A stretch of DNA of 43,218 nt, taken from positions 1 through 43,218 of the forward strand of contig DKUR01000083.1 in the NCBI GenBank assembly GCA_002490775.1, read 5' to 3'. Below the pieces are notes generated by a model that was not told where the DNA came from, ran no database searches, and saw only the letters and a list, made by a program, of their open reading frames with translations. The DNA is from Lachnospiraceae bacterium UBA7199. Lineage in GTDB: Bacteria > Bacillota > Clostridia > Lachnospirales > Lachnospiraceae. Below are positions 24,040 through 32,424 of this stretch, one piece after another (the first letter of the stretch is position 1; every line of letters starts with the position of its first letter). Made by a program: the position numbers and the translations under genes.

Positions 24040-25797
24040 ATGGCATTTGACGGTATCACCATTGCAAATATAGCAAAAGAATTAAATGACACACTTACAG
24101 GCGGGCGAATCTACAAAATTGCCCAGCCGGAAAATGACGAACTGCTTCTCACCATAAAAACCACTGATGGAGGGCAGCGGCGGCTTCTTATTTCCGCCTC
24201 CGCCTCCCTTCCACTTATCTACCTTACGGAAAAAAATAAGCCAAGTCCTATGACTGCGCCTGGCTTTTGTATGCTGCTTAGAAAGCACCTTCAAAATGGA
24301 CGGATCACAAAAATTACCCAGCCAGGGCTTGAACGAATCCTCCATATTCATATAGAACATTTAGATGAAATGGGAGATCTGTGCCAGAAACGTCTGATTA
24401 TAGAAATCATGGGCAAGCACAGTAACATTATTTTTGTCAATGACCAGAACATGATCATAGATAGTATCAAGCACATTTCCGGCATGATTAGTTCTGTCAG
24501 AGAAGTTTTGCCGGGCAGAGAATATTTTGTGCCGCTGACACAGGACAAAGCAGATCCTTTAAAATCATCCTTAGAAGATTTTAAGCAGCGCATCACAAGC
24601 AAAGCCATACCTATATATAAGGCGCTCTATTCCTCCTATACCGGTTTATCCCCTGTTCTTTCCCATGAAATTTGTACAAGGGGCGGCGTTGACGGAGACT
24701 GCTCCACTGCCTTCTTTATAGAAAGTCCTGAAGGGGAAACTATACTTTCTTCCCTGTATCAGGCCTTTGACAAAATTATGCAGCAGGTAAAGGATGGAAA
24801 ATTTTTCCCAAATATTGTATATGAGAATGGAAATCCTGCTGAATATGCCTCTGTCCTGCTTTTTTCTTATGGGGAAGCTGACCGGCGGGAATTTTCCTCT
24901 ATCTCAGAACTTCTTGAATCCTATTATGCAGAAAAAAATCAACTATCCCGCATTCGCCAAAAATCAGTGGATTTGCGTAAAATTGTGCAGACTGCTCTTG
25001 AACGGAATGCGAAAAAATATGATCTGCAGCTTCGTCAGATGAAGGATACAGAAAAAAAGGACAAGTATCGTATTTATGGCGAGCTTTTAAATACCTATGG
25101 TTATCATGTAACTCCCGGCGCAGCTTCTATGGAAGCATTGAATTATTACTCTAATGAAATGATCACCATTCCTCTTGATCCTCTTTTGTCGCCTTCGGAA
25201 AATGCAAAAAAATATTTTGACAAATATGGAAAGCTTAAACGCACCTATGAGGCACTTTCCACATTAACCCTTGAGGTAAAAGCGGAAATTGACCATTTGG
25301 AATCTATCCAGACTGCTCTTGATATTGCGCTTCTTGAAGAGGATCTGATCCAGATTAAAGAGGAACTAATTGAAAGCGGCTATATCCGCAGAAAAAGCGG
25401 TTCTAAAAAAATAAAAATAACCAGCAAACCCTTTCATTATATCAGCAGTGACGGTTTCCATATGTATGTGGGCAAAAATAATTTTCAAAATGATGAGCTC
25501 ACCTTTAAATTTGCCAGTGGAAATGACTGGTGGTTCCATGCAAAAGGAATGCCCGGTTCCCACGTAATCGTCAAAACCAACGGTGATGAACTTCCTGATT
25601 CTACCTTTGAAGAGGCCGCAAGGCTGGCCGCCCACTATTCTAAAGGCAGGTCACAGGATAAGGTTGAAATTGATTATCTGGAAAAAAAGAACGTAAAAAA
25701 ACCAAATGGCAGCAAGCCCGGATTTGTAGTGTATTATACCAATTATTCTATGATGATTGACTCTGATATATCAAATATTAGTCTGATCAGTGATTAA
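24040..25797 (+). CDS. rqcH: Rqc2 homologue RqcH (NFACT protein, ribosome rescue)
   Basis: 585 residues with the NFACT layout: NFACT-N (about 1-200, starting MAFDGITIANIAKELN), a helical/coiled-coil middle (about 270-430) and NFACT-R at the C-terminus with GNDWWFHAKGMPGSHVIVK. Bacterial RqcH binds stalled 50S-peptidyl-tRNA and adds alanine tails that target the nascent chain for degradation; older names are FbpA or fibronectin-binding protein. I chose the ATG at 24040 because of the AAAGGAG SD and family start. It is one of only two plus-strand genes in the window and converges on the coat-like genes across a shared terminator; its stop codon lies inside a palindromic repeat copy. Confidence 0.93.
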   Translation: MAFDGITIANIAKELNDTLTGGRIYKIAQPENDELLLTIKTTDGGQRRLLISASASLPLIYLTEKNKPSPMTAPGFCMLLRKHLQNGRITKITQPGLERILHIHIEHLDEMGDLCQKRLIIEIMGKHSNIIFVNDQNMIIDSIKHISGMISSVREVLPGREYFVPLTQDKADPLKSSLEDFKQRITSKAIPIYKALYSSYTGLSPVLSHEICTRGGVDGDCSTAFFIESPEGETILSSLYQAFDKIMQQVKDGKFFPNIVYENGNPAEYASVLLFSYGEADRREFSSISELLESYYAEKNQLSRIRQKSVDLRKIVQTALERNAKKYDLQLRQMKDTEKKDKYRIYGELLNTYGYHVTPGAASMEALNYYSNEMITIPLDPLLSPSENAKKYFDKYGKLKRTYEALSTLTLEVKAEIDHLESIQTALDIALLEEDLIQIKEELIESGYIRRKSGSKKIKITSKPFHYISSDGFHMYVGKNNFQNDELTFKFASGNDWWFHAKGMPGSHVIVKTNGDELPDSTFEEAARLAAHYSKGRSQDKVEIDYLEKKNVKKPNGSKPGFVVYYTNYSMMIDSDISNISLISD

Positions 25798-25873
25798 ACA
25801 ACGGATGCCAAGCTTTGCCTGCCATCCTTATGTAAACAACGGATGCCAAGCTTTGCCTGCCATCCTTATGTTA
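25794..25873. repeat. Intergenic palindromic repeat, locus D (two tandem copies)
   Basis: Two near-identical copies with core GGATGCCAAGC-TTT-GCCTGCCATCC and the standard flanks. The first TTAA of copy 1 supplies the rqcH stop codon. The copies precede the shared terminator at 25876. Confidence 0.85.
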
Positions 25874-25875
25874 GT

Positions 25876-25910
25876 AAAAAGGCCGTCTTTAGTGACAGCC
25901 TTTTTATTTT
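25876..25910. terminator. Bidirectional terminator between rqcH and coat-like genes
   Basis: AAAAAGGCCGTC (25876-25887) pairs with GACAGCCTTTTT (25894-25905), with one G-T pair; A and T runs flank both sides. It serves the two convergent transcripts. Confidence 0.85.
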
Positions 25911-25912
25911 TT

Positions 25913-26173
25913 CTAAAGAGTCCCACCGGTAAACAGGCTCTTCACATGATCTACTTCTTCCTGGGTAGCCTTGGATGCAGGCACATAGTAAGATTTTTCC
26001 CTTGCAATCTGGTACAGTTCTTCCTGAGACTGTTCACAAGCGTTTCTAAACTGCTTTAAAGTCTGCTTAAGCTCTTTGTTTTCTGTCTGGGCAATCATCT
26101 CACCGAAACGTACCAGTTCTCCATTGATACCTGTTAGTGTATCCGCTACCATTGTTTTTTCATTCATCTGCAT
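25913..26173 (-). CDS. Small spore coat (CotF-like) protein
   Basis: 86 residues, mostly helical, with VADTLTGINGELVRFGEMIAQTEN and the FRNACEQSQEELYQIAREKSYYVPA segment followed by a short tail, resembling the C-terminal part of CotF-type coat proteins (Coat_F family; the YYxPA end is typical). I chose the ATG at 26173, 8 bases after AGGAGG; a GTG nine bases upstream would overlap that SD. It follows another small coat-like gene by 12 bases. Expression in the mother cell during sporulation is expected from the family. Resemblance to CotF is by eye only. Confidence 0.65.
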   Translation of the reverse strand: MQMNEKTMVADTLTGINGELVRFGEMIAQTENKELKQTLKQFRNACEQSQEELYQIAREKSYYVPASKATQEEVDHVKSLFTGGTL

Positions 26174-26185
26174 CTCTTCCACCTC

Positions 26186-26371
26186 CTACTGCAAAAACTT
26201 CATCAACTGCGTTTTGTTTTCCATCGCTGACTTAGCACCTTTTTCAAAGAACTGCTTCACCTGTGTGTCAGAAGCACTAGATGCGTATTCCTTCATTTTA
26301 CAGTGGGATACGTCGTAACCGCCAATCAAGTGGCGCAGATTCTGTAAATCAAGTTCTGATAAATTTGCCAT
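26186..26371 (-). CDS. Small helical coat-like protein, partner of the preceding gene
   Basis: 61 residues (MANLSELDLQNLRHLIGG start) predicted to form two helices, resembling the N-terminal half of Coat_F-type proteins. The ATG at 26371 has a strong SD (AGGAGG). It sits 12 bases upstream of the 86-residue coat-like gene, so the pair looks like the two halves of a longer helical-bundle coat protein encoded separately. I see no frameshift between them: each has its own SD and start, so I treat them as real separate genes. Confidence 0.6.
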   Translation of the reverse strand: MANLSELDLQNLRHLIGGYDVSHCKMKEYASSASDTQVKQFFEKGAKSAMENKTQLMKFLQ

Positions 26372-26448
26372 AATAAAATACCTCCTGAAAATATTGTCAC
26401 ATTCGACGTTTTTATTATTTCCAGAAGGCTTTATTCTATACTGACATT

Positions 26449-28233
26449 TTATTCATCCAGCCAATAATCATCATCATTCTCATCTATTGGTTCTATTACT
26501 TTTTTATTTTGATTTTTTGAAATCTTTTGTTGACCATTTTTCTTTTTTGCCCCAACAGATTTCTTTCCTGATGCTTTGGGTTTTCTAAAATTCTTTTTCT
26601 TCATGATACCAGTTTTCTGAGCAATGCTAACCAGCATATACCCCTTTGGCATGCTGCGCAGTTCTTCTTCTGAAACCGCATTCCATCGTATGATTAAAAT
26701 AAAATATATGCTCATTCCCACCACAATTGCAATTGCAAGCGCAATTATGTTAATTTTACAGAGATAAAAAATCCCCTGATAAGTGCCAAAAGCTGCTGCC
26801 CCCATGATAATTGACGCCACGACTGGCCTTATAAAAGTTCTGTCAATCTCCTGCCGATACTGTAAATGCCGGTGAACTGCTGCCTGATTTAAAACGCACA
26901 AAATAAAAGAATACAATACTGTGGAAAAAACATAATAATACAGACTATATTTTTCATTTAAAAACAACATCATCAAAATCATAACTGCTGCATGAATGAT
27001 CACTGCTGCTGTAGCATTTATAATAGGTGTGTTCATCCTGCCGATAGACTGCAAAATTGCCTGTGTCAAAGTAGAAAGCGCATAAAAAATAATGCTTACC
27101 GACATGCAGGACAATAACGTGGAAGAAATTTCAAGAGATGCAGGCTGTGGAAAAATTACCAGCATAACCGGCCTTGCCAATACTCCAATCCCCACTGCAC
27201 ACGGAATGGAAATCAGCATAGTGACCTTTACCGACTTTGCCACCTTGTTTTTCACTCCATCCAGGTACCCTTGTGTAAAATCACTGGAAATTCCCGGTAT
27301 CAAAGCAGTTGCCATTGCAGATGCCATTGCAATGGGAATATTGGAAATTTTTGTCCCCTTTGAAATTGCACTTAAATCAGTGGATACTGCCGCCTCTCCT
27401 ATTTTTCTAACACCCATCATAATCTGTTGGTAAATTGTATTATCCAAAAAATTAGTAATATTATATATACCCGTACTTATAATAAAAGGCGTAACCACCA
27501 TCAGAATCATCTTAAAAATATCGCCATAAGACTCATCTATATGTCCTGTATCCCGCTCAATTCTCCGGCGAATGGTCTTTCTGTTTAATGCATATACCCC
27601 TAACATAAACAAAAGTCCGGCTAAAACTCCGGCACCTGTGCCAATGGTTCCTCCTGCCGCCCCAAAGGATGCCTGTGTGGTGGGGCTCTGATCTGCCACC
27701 ATATTTACCATCACGTACGCCATACCAATACTGACGCCGGCATTTACAAGCTGCTCTAAAATCTGGGATACGGAAGTCTGAACCATTGTTTTATGGGCCT
27801 GAAAATACCCCCGCAAAACCCCCAGTATCCCACTGAAAAAAATGGTAGGGGCAAGCACCCTTAAAGGCAGCACCGCACTGTCCATCTTTACCAAAAGCCC
27901 GGCTCCAAAAAACACAAATAAGCTGGCAATACCACCGACTACCAGCACATAAATAAATGCACAGCAGAAAATCCTGTGTGCATTCCGATATTCTTTTGTT
28001 GCCAGCCTTTGTGCAATCACCTTAGAAACTGCCGATGGAATACTGTAGGAGGATATCAGTAAAATAATGCTGTACGCATAGTATGCACTGTTATAATATC
28101 CGTTTCCCTCATCTCCAATAATGGCAACCAGCGGACGATTGTACAAAAGACCAATAATGCGGACGATGATTCCGGCAGAAGCCAGAATCCCCGCCTGCAA
28201 TATAAAACTGTCTTTCTTTTTGCTGTTAGACAT
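26449..28233 (-). CDS. SpoVB/MurJ-family lipid-linked oligosaccharide flippase
   Basis: 594 residues with 14 or so TM helices of the MOP flippase superfamily (PST/SpoVB branch): opening AGILASAGIIVRIIGLLYNRPL, the GVLRGYFQAHKTMVQTSVSQILEQ segment near 140-165, and GIPSAVSKVIAQR-like IPSAVSKVIAQRLA near 60. Members flip lipid II or other undecaprenyl-linked precursors; SpoVB acts in spore cortex synthesis. The C-terminus (about 545-594) is an unusual Lys-rich cytoplasmic tail ending in an acidic DDDYWLDE. It lies 59 bases after glgA on the same strand. Which precursor it handles cannot be told from the sequence. Confidence 0.85.
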   Translation of the reverse strand: MSNSKKKDSFILQAGILASAGIIVRIIGLLYNRPLVAIIGDEGNGYYNSAYYAYSIILLISSYSIPSAVSKVIAQRLATKEYRNAHRIFCCAFIYVLVVGGIASLFVFFGAGLLVKMDSAVLPLRVLAPTIFFSGILGVLRGYFQAHKTMVQTSVSQILEQLVNAGVSIGMAYVMVNMVADQSPTTQASFGAAGGTIGTGAGVLAGLLFMLGVYALNRKTIRRRIERDTGHIDESYGDIFKMILMVVTPFIISTGIYNITNFLDNTIYQQIMMGVRKIGEAAVSTDLSAISKGTKISNIPIAMASAMATALIPGISSDFTQGYLDGVKNKVAKSVKVTMLISIPCAVGIGVLARPVMLVIFPQPASLEISSTLLSCMSVSIIFYALSTLTQAILQSIGRMNTPIINATAAVIIHAAVMILMMLFLNEKYSLYYYVFSTVLYSFILCVLNQAAVHRHLQYRQEIDRTFIRPVVASIIMGAAAFGTYQGIFYLCKINIIALAIAIVVGMSIYFILIIRWNAVSEEELRSMPKGYMLVSIAQKTGIMKKKNFRKPKASGKKSVGAKKKNGQQKISKNQNKKVIEPIDENDDDYWLDE

Positions 28234-28292
28234 TGCTGCTACTCTCCAAAACGTAACCGTTCAGTCTTCTCCATACACAAAAGCGCCTGCTG

Positions 28293-29738
28293 CTATCCAA
28301 TCAGCCAATCATACATTTCCTGATACTTAGCTGCTGAAACATTCCATGAAAAATCAGCCGCCATAGCTCTGTCTACTATCTTGTTCCACTCACGCTTTCT
28401 GTCGTAGTAAATCTTTTCTGCATAACGGATCGTCCCCAGCATCTCATGTGCATTATAATTCACAAAGGAAAAGCCTGTACCTGTTCCCTCAAATTCATTA
28501 TATGGTTCAACAGTATCTTTAAGCCCTCCTGTTTCCCTCACAATCGGCACTGTCCCATAACGCAGACTCATAAGCTGGCTTAACCCGCAGGGCTCAAACA
28601 ACGAAGGCATAAGGAACGCATCACATGCCGCATAAATTTTATGAGATAATGCTTCTGAATAGTATATGTTTGCAGAAACCTTATTATTATATTTCCAATC
28701 AAAATGACGGAACATATTCTCGTATCTTTCTTCTCCAGTGCCAAGTACAACAATCTGTACACTGTCCTGACACAATTCATCCATCACATAAGCAATCAGG
28801 TCAAATCCTTTTTGGTCTGTCAGTCTGGATACAATACCAATCATAAACTGCTTGTCATCCTGCTCTAAACCAAGTTCCTCCTGAAGGGCACGTTTATTTT
28901 TGATCTTTTCCTTACGGAAATTAACCGCATTGTACTTATAATCTATGTATTTATCTGTCTCAGGATTAAACTCTTCATAATCAATCCCGTTTACAATTCC
29001 CCGAAGAGAATTGCTTCTGGCACGCATCAGACCGTCTAACTGCTCACCATAAAATTCTGTCTTGATTTCTTCTGCATAAGTACTGCTCACTGTAGTAATT
29101 GCATCTGCATAAACAAGACCGCCCTTTAACAGGTTTGCATCTTTAAAAAGCTCCAGCTTATCGGGCGTAAAATAGTAAGAAGGAAGTCCTGTAATATCCT
29201 GTACATCCTTGACATTCCACTTACCCTGAAATTTCAGATTATGAATCGTCATAACAGATTTAATGCCGCGGTAGAACTCATTTCCTTGGAAACGCTCCTT
29301 TAAATACACCGGAATCAATCCTGTCTGCCAGTCGTGACAATGAATCAAATCCGGGCGAAAATCAATTACTGGCAAAATAGATAATGCTGCTTTTGAAAAG
29401 AATGCATATTTCTCAATTTCAAAAAGCGCATTGTCACTATACGGTTTAAAGCCATTGAAAAACATTTCATTGTCTATAAAATAGTACTTTACTCCATCTA
29501 CTTCCGCATACATAATGCCTACATATTCATTTTTCCAGTGAAAATCCATATAAAAATGAGTCACATAACTCATTTTATCTTTCATTTCCTGTGTCATGCA
29601 GGTATATTTAGGGAGAATCACTCTCACATCAAAATACCGCTTATCAATGCATTTCGGAAGCGATCCGACTACATCGGCTAACCCGCCTGTTTTAATAAAA
29701 GGAACACCTTCAGATGCGACAAAAAGTATCTTTTTCAT
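28293..29738 (-). CDS. glgA: Glycogen synthase (ADP-glucose)
   Basis: GT5-family starch/glycogen synthase using ADP-glucose. 481 residues with the N-terminal KTGGLADV (Lys16 region, ADP-glucose binding), the HCHDWQTGL motif, and the C-terminal GIVSRLTDQKG, PSLFEPCGLSQLMSLRYGT and ETGGLKDTV motifs. I chose the ATG at 29738, 7 bases after GGAGG; a GTG five codons upstream overlaps that SD. It is separated from the rest of a glycogen operon (no glgB, glgC or glgP in view), as occurs in several Clostridia. Confidence 0.96.
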   Translation of the reverse strand: MKKILFVASEGVPFIKTGGLADVVGSLPKCIDKRYFDVRVILPKYTCMTQEMKDKMSYVTHFYMDFHWKNEYVGIMYAEVDGVKYYFIDNEMFFNGFKPYSDNALFEIEKYAFFSKAALSILPVIDFRPDLIHCHDWQTGLIPVYLKERFQGNEFYRGIKSVMTIHNLKFQGKWNVKDVQDITGLPSYYFTPDKLELFKDANLLKGGLVYADAITTVSSTYAEEIKTEFYGEQLDGLMRARSNSLRGIVNGIDYEEFNPETDKYIDYKYNAVNFRKEKIKNKRALQEELGLEQDDKQFMIGIVSRLTDQKGFDLIAYVMDELCQDSVQIVVLGTGEERYENMFRHFDWKYNNKVSANIYYSEALSHKIYAACDAFLMPSLFEPCGLSQLMSLRYGTVPIVRETGGLKDTVEPYNEFEGTGTGFSFVNYNAHEMLGTIRYAEKIYYDRKREWNKIVDRAMAADFSWNVSAAKYQEMYDWLIG

Positions 29739-29816
29739 CACAAACCCTCCCACAATTATTGTTACTAAGTATTATACAACATACTCTCGTCCAATAAAAG
29801 TAAAATTTAGGTTTTT

Positions 29817-29851
29817 TACAGTTTAGCTTTGAATGCAAGGGCTGAACTGTA
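29817..29851. repeat. Hairpin after the Spo0A-C gene
   Basis: TACAGTTTAGC (29817-29827) and GCTGAACTGTA (29841-29851) pair over 10 of 11 positions. It starts 2 bases past the stop of the Spo0A-like gene, but no T-tract follows on the minus strand, so it is at best a 3' stabilising structure. TATAAT-like sequence for glgA lies just beyond. Confidence 0.4.
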
Positions 29852-29852
29852 T

Positions 29853-30368
29853 TTAACGGTACTGAAGTCTTATTTTATCTGCAATCAATGCAATAAATTC
29901 TGAATTTGTTGGTTTGCCCTTTCCCATATTTATAGTATAACCAAACATGGCATCTAAGGTTTCCATCCTTCCTCTGTTCCACGCTACCTCAATTGCATGT
30001 CTGATAGCTCTCTCAACGCGGCTTGCGGTTGTCTGATTTTTTCTTGCAATGGTGGGATACAAAACTTTGGTGATTGATCCAAGCATATCCGGATCCTCCA
30101 CACACATCATAATTGCTTCCCGCAGATACTGATACCCTTTAATGTGGGCAGGCACACCGATCTCATGGATCATATCTGTCACATCTCTTTCCAAATTATA
30201 TCCCGGCTTCTTGTCTGCTGTTTCCATACTCTCTTTAGGCAAAACTGTCTTGCTTCCAGAAGGCACAGTAATCATAATTTGGAATTCACGATCCATGTGT
30301 ATCAATTCTCCCAATATTTTATATACCTTTTCTGTATCATTAGCCATCGACAAATTTAACTGCTCCAT
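29853..30368 (-). CDS. Spo0A-type DNA-binding protein lacking a receiver domain
   Basis: 171 residues. Residues about 59-171 match the Spo0A C-terminal DNA-binding domain: HEIGVPAHIKGYQYLREAI, GSITKVLYPTIARK, recognition helix TASRVERAIRHAIEVAW (114-130), then FGYTINMGKGKPTNSEF. The first 58 residues contain none of the phospho-acceptor receiver features (no Asp pocket, no conserved Lys), and are far too short for one. So the protein may bind 0A boxes without phosphorylation control. I chose the ATG at 30368 (an adjacent ATG at 30371 is possible) after GGAGGG; a good promoter at 30408-30436 lies inside the longer reading frame, ruling that out. A full Spo0A presumably exists elsewhere. Confidence 0.85.
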   Translation of the reverse strand: MEQLNLSMANDTEKVYKILGELIHMDREFQIMITVPSGSKTVLPKESMETADKKPGYNLERDVTDMIHEIGVPAHIKGYQYLREAIMMCVEDPDMLGSITKVLYPTIARKNQTTASRVERAIRHAIEVAWNRGRMETLDAMFGYTINMGKGKPTNSEFIALIADKIRLQYR

Positions 30369-30407
30369 CATTTTCCCTCCATATCTCGCAAATATTGCTA
30401 TGAATTT

Positions 30408-30436
30408 ATTATAAAAAACATTATATGGCAATTCAA
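30408..30436 (-). promoter_or_regulatory. Sigma-A promoter of the Spo0A-C gene
   Basis: TTGAAT (30431-30436), a 17-base spacer and TATAAT (30408-30413) on the minus strand, 40 bases before the chosen start. A second TATAAT-like run lies in the spacer. It shows the gene is expressed independently of the peptidase gene upstream. Confidence 0.65.
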
Positions 30437-30480
30437 CTGTCATTCATCGCGCAATTTTCGCCTGACCGTCGGGAATATTG

Positions 30481-31539
30481 TCACAGCAGTTCCATTTCCA
30501 CTGTCATTTCATTTTTTTCTACATAAATATCCGCCATACTGCCGCAAATCAAAGGAATCATTGGCGAAAGATGCCCCACATCCGCATCCATAATTACAGG
30601 TACCTTATGCCGCAGTGCATAAGGCAGCACCGCCTGATAATGGTCAAGCCCCATCATTTCCTGTCCATGACATACCGGCCTGCCAAATAAAAAGCCCTTT
30701 ACATACTGAAACCACCCTGCCTGCTCCATCTGCCACATAGCTCTTCTAATTCCAAATACATTCAGATCGCAGGCTTCCAGAAACCAGACAAATCCGTCTT
30801 CCTTATACTTTTCCGTAAAATCCTTCACCTGATCAAATCTGGTTCCAAGAAGATTTACCAGACAATCCATGCAGCCTCCAATGAGACGGCCTTTCATATT
30901 TATCCTGTCTGTCTCCACCATCTGCCCTTTTTCCTCCTGCTGTTCAGGGTAAAAAGTTCTAAGCTGTAACTCTTCCGTACAATGATAAGGAGCAAGGGGA
31001 TGCTCTTCATCTTTGATTCCATCCCGCTCCCACTTTCCATAGCTTTTGAATGTTCTTTGTTCACCTGTAATTAAAGACATGGCATCAAAAATAGCAGGAT
31101 GCCAGGGTTCCATTCCAAAACTTCCCGCGCAGGGGCCATAAATGGATGCGGTATCGCAAAGGGTAGTAAGCAGAAAAGTCATATTGGTGTTATCCGAATA
31201 CCCCATATACCATTTTGGATCTGCCTTTTTGATTGCTTTAAAATCCACATATTCTAATGTCTCACACATCAATTCCCCGCCGCCGCAGGAAATTAACACG
31301 TCATTTTCTTTTCTTAAGTAATATTCCGTCAGCTCTTCTCCACACTTCTTTGGTGTATTACTAATACCAATTCCCTCATCAGCATAGCAATTGGGGCCTA
31401 AATCAAATTGATAGCCTGACTTTTCCCATTTGCAGAGGGCATTTTGAAACGCTTCCTTGTAGGGTGATGTGGCGCATCCGCAGGAAGGGGCAACGAAGCC
31501 AATGGTTCCTTTTTCTTTCAAAAACTCAGGGTATTTCAT
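30481..31539 (-). CDS. S66-family LD-carboxypeptidase / MccF-like serine peptidase
   Basis: 352 residues of the S66 family. The catalytic Ser115 is in MGYSDNT; the Glu in WFLEACDL and the His in ADVGHLSP complete the triad. Family members are LD-carboxypeptidases that trim tetrapeptides in peptidoglycan recycling, or MccF-type enzymes that give immunity to microcin C-like aminoacyl nucleotides. No signal peptide is visible, so it is cytosolic. The length, at the upper end of the family, and the substrate loop do not decide between the two. Its ATG overlaps the stop of the CPBP protease gene (ATGA), so they are translationally coupled. Confidence 0.9.
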   Translation of the reverse strand: MKYPEFLKEKGTIGFVAPSCGCATSPYKEAFQNALCKWEKSGYQFDLGPNCYADEGIGISNTPKKCGEELTEYYLRKENDVLISCGGGELMCETLEYVDFKAIKKADPKWYMGYSDNTNMTFLLTTLCDTASIYGPCAGSFGMEPWHPAIFDAMSLITGEQRTFKSYGKWERDGIKDEEHPLAPYHCTEELQLRTFYPEQQEEKGQMVETDRINMKGRLIGGCMDCLVNLLGTRFDQVKDFTEKYKEDGFVWFLEACDLNVFGIRRAMWQMEQAGWFQYVKGFLFGRPVCHGQEMMGLDHYQAVLPYALRHKVPVIMDADVGHLSPMIPLICGSMADIYVEKNEMTVEMELL

Positions 31540-32318
31540 TCTTCTTCTCCTTTTTGATTTAATAATTTTCTATTATATTTTTTCATCCAAATGGCTGTAA
31601 TGGTAATAATCATTATTCCAATTATAACAGACATGACTGTAATTGTAATTTCTCTCTCCGAAAAAGAGTAGCTGTTGTCAACAGTGGATCCATCTCCACC
31701 AGTAAAATATAAGAACACCGGAATGATGCATCCCCATATTAAATTATTTATAAAATGAATTATAACAGGTATCATAATTCTTCCTGAATAATAGTAATAA
31801 TAACCGCATAAAATACCGCATACAAAGGTGTGAAGAAACATAACCGGAGACAAATGCCCTATACAGAAAAACAGGGAAGAAATGAATATTGCTATTCCAG
31901 CCTTAAAACGACTCATGCATAAATTCATGATGGTTCCCCTATAGAAAAATTCTTCCACGATTGCCGCCATTAATGTAAGCAGCACATATGACAAAGTAAT
32001 TTCAGCACCGCCTGTTTTTTCCGGTATCTTTATATTCATTGACATCAGCACGCTTATCTGATTAAAAAAAGCAGTGCCTATTCCTGTAAAAACAGCACCT
32101 GTTATATAAATTACATTGATTTTTTCTTTTTCATTCCATATAGTTTTATTCCATATGATTTCACTTTTCTTTTTCACGAAAAATATCAAAAAAAGCATAA
32201 TAATCTGTGAAGTCAGTATAGCAGAATATTGGATCTGTAATGAATTTAACACCAGCCCTGCTATCTGCATCCCCAGAAACCATGACAGAAAAATACCCAT
32301 GCATTTTAATATTATCAT
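31536..32318 (-). CDS. CPBP-family intramembrane metalloprotease (Abi/Rce1-like)
   Basis: 260 residues with about seven TM helices. The CPBP signature is intact: EEFFYRG (Glu122, Glu123, Arg127), a later FCIGHLSP with the second-motif His near 154 and HFINN near 187. Homologues include the CAAX protease Rce1 and bacteriocin self-immunity (Abi) proteins. The SD is modest (AAAGG). It is the first gene of a two-gene unit with the S66 peptidase; both families include bacteriocin-immunity members, although no bacteriocin gene is in view. Confidence 0.88.
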   Translation of the reverse strand: MIILKCMGIFLSWFLGMQIAGLVLNSLQIQYSAILTSQIIMLFLIFFVKKKSEIIWNKTIWNEKEKINVIYITGAVFTGIGTAFFNQISVLMSMNIKIPEKTGGAEITLSYVLLTLMAAIVEEFFYRGTIMNLCMSRFKAGIAIFISSLFFCIGHLSPVMFLHTFVCGILCGYYYYYSGRIMIPVIIHFINNLIWGCIIPVFLYFTGGDGSTVDNSYSFSEREITITVMSVIIGIMIITITAIWMKKYNRKLLNQKGEEE

Positions 32319-32337
32319 TTTAGCGCCTTTTCTTTTT

Positions 32338-32396
32338 ATAAAAACAGCAGTGCATTCACATTTATTCTAATTGAAACTGCAAATTGCACTGCTGCC
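32338..32396 (-). terminator. Terminator of the DUF362 gene
   Basis: CAGCAGTGCA (32345-32354) and TGCACTGCTG (32385-32394) form a perfect 10-bp stem with a 30-base loop. On the minus strand it is followed by TTTTTAT. It lies between the DUF362 gene stop and the CPBP gene start. Confidence 0.7.
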
Positions 32397-32424
32397 TGTT
32401 ATCTCATCTTATTTTCGTTAAAGC

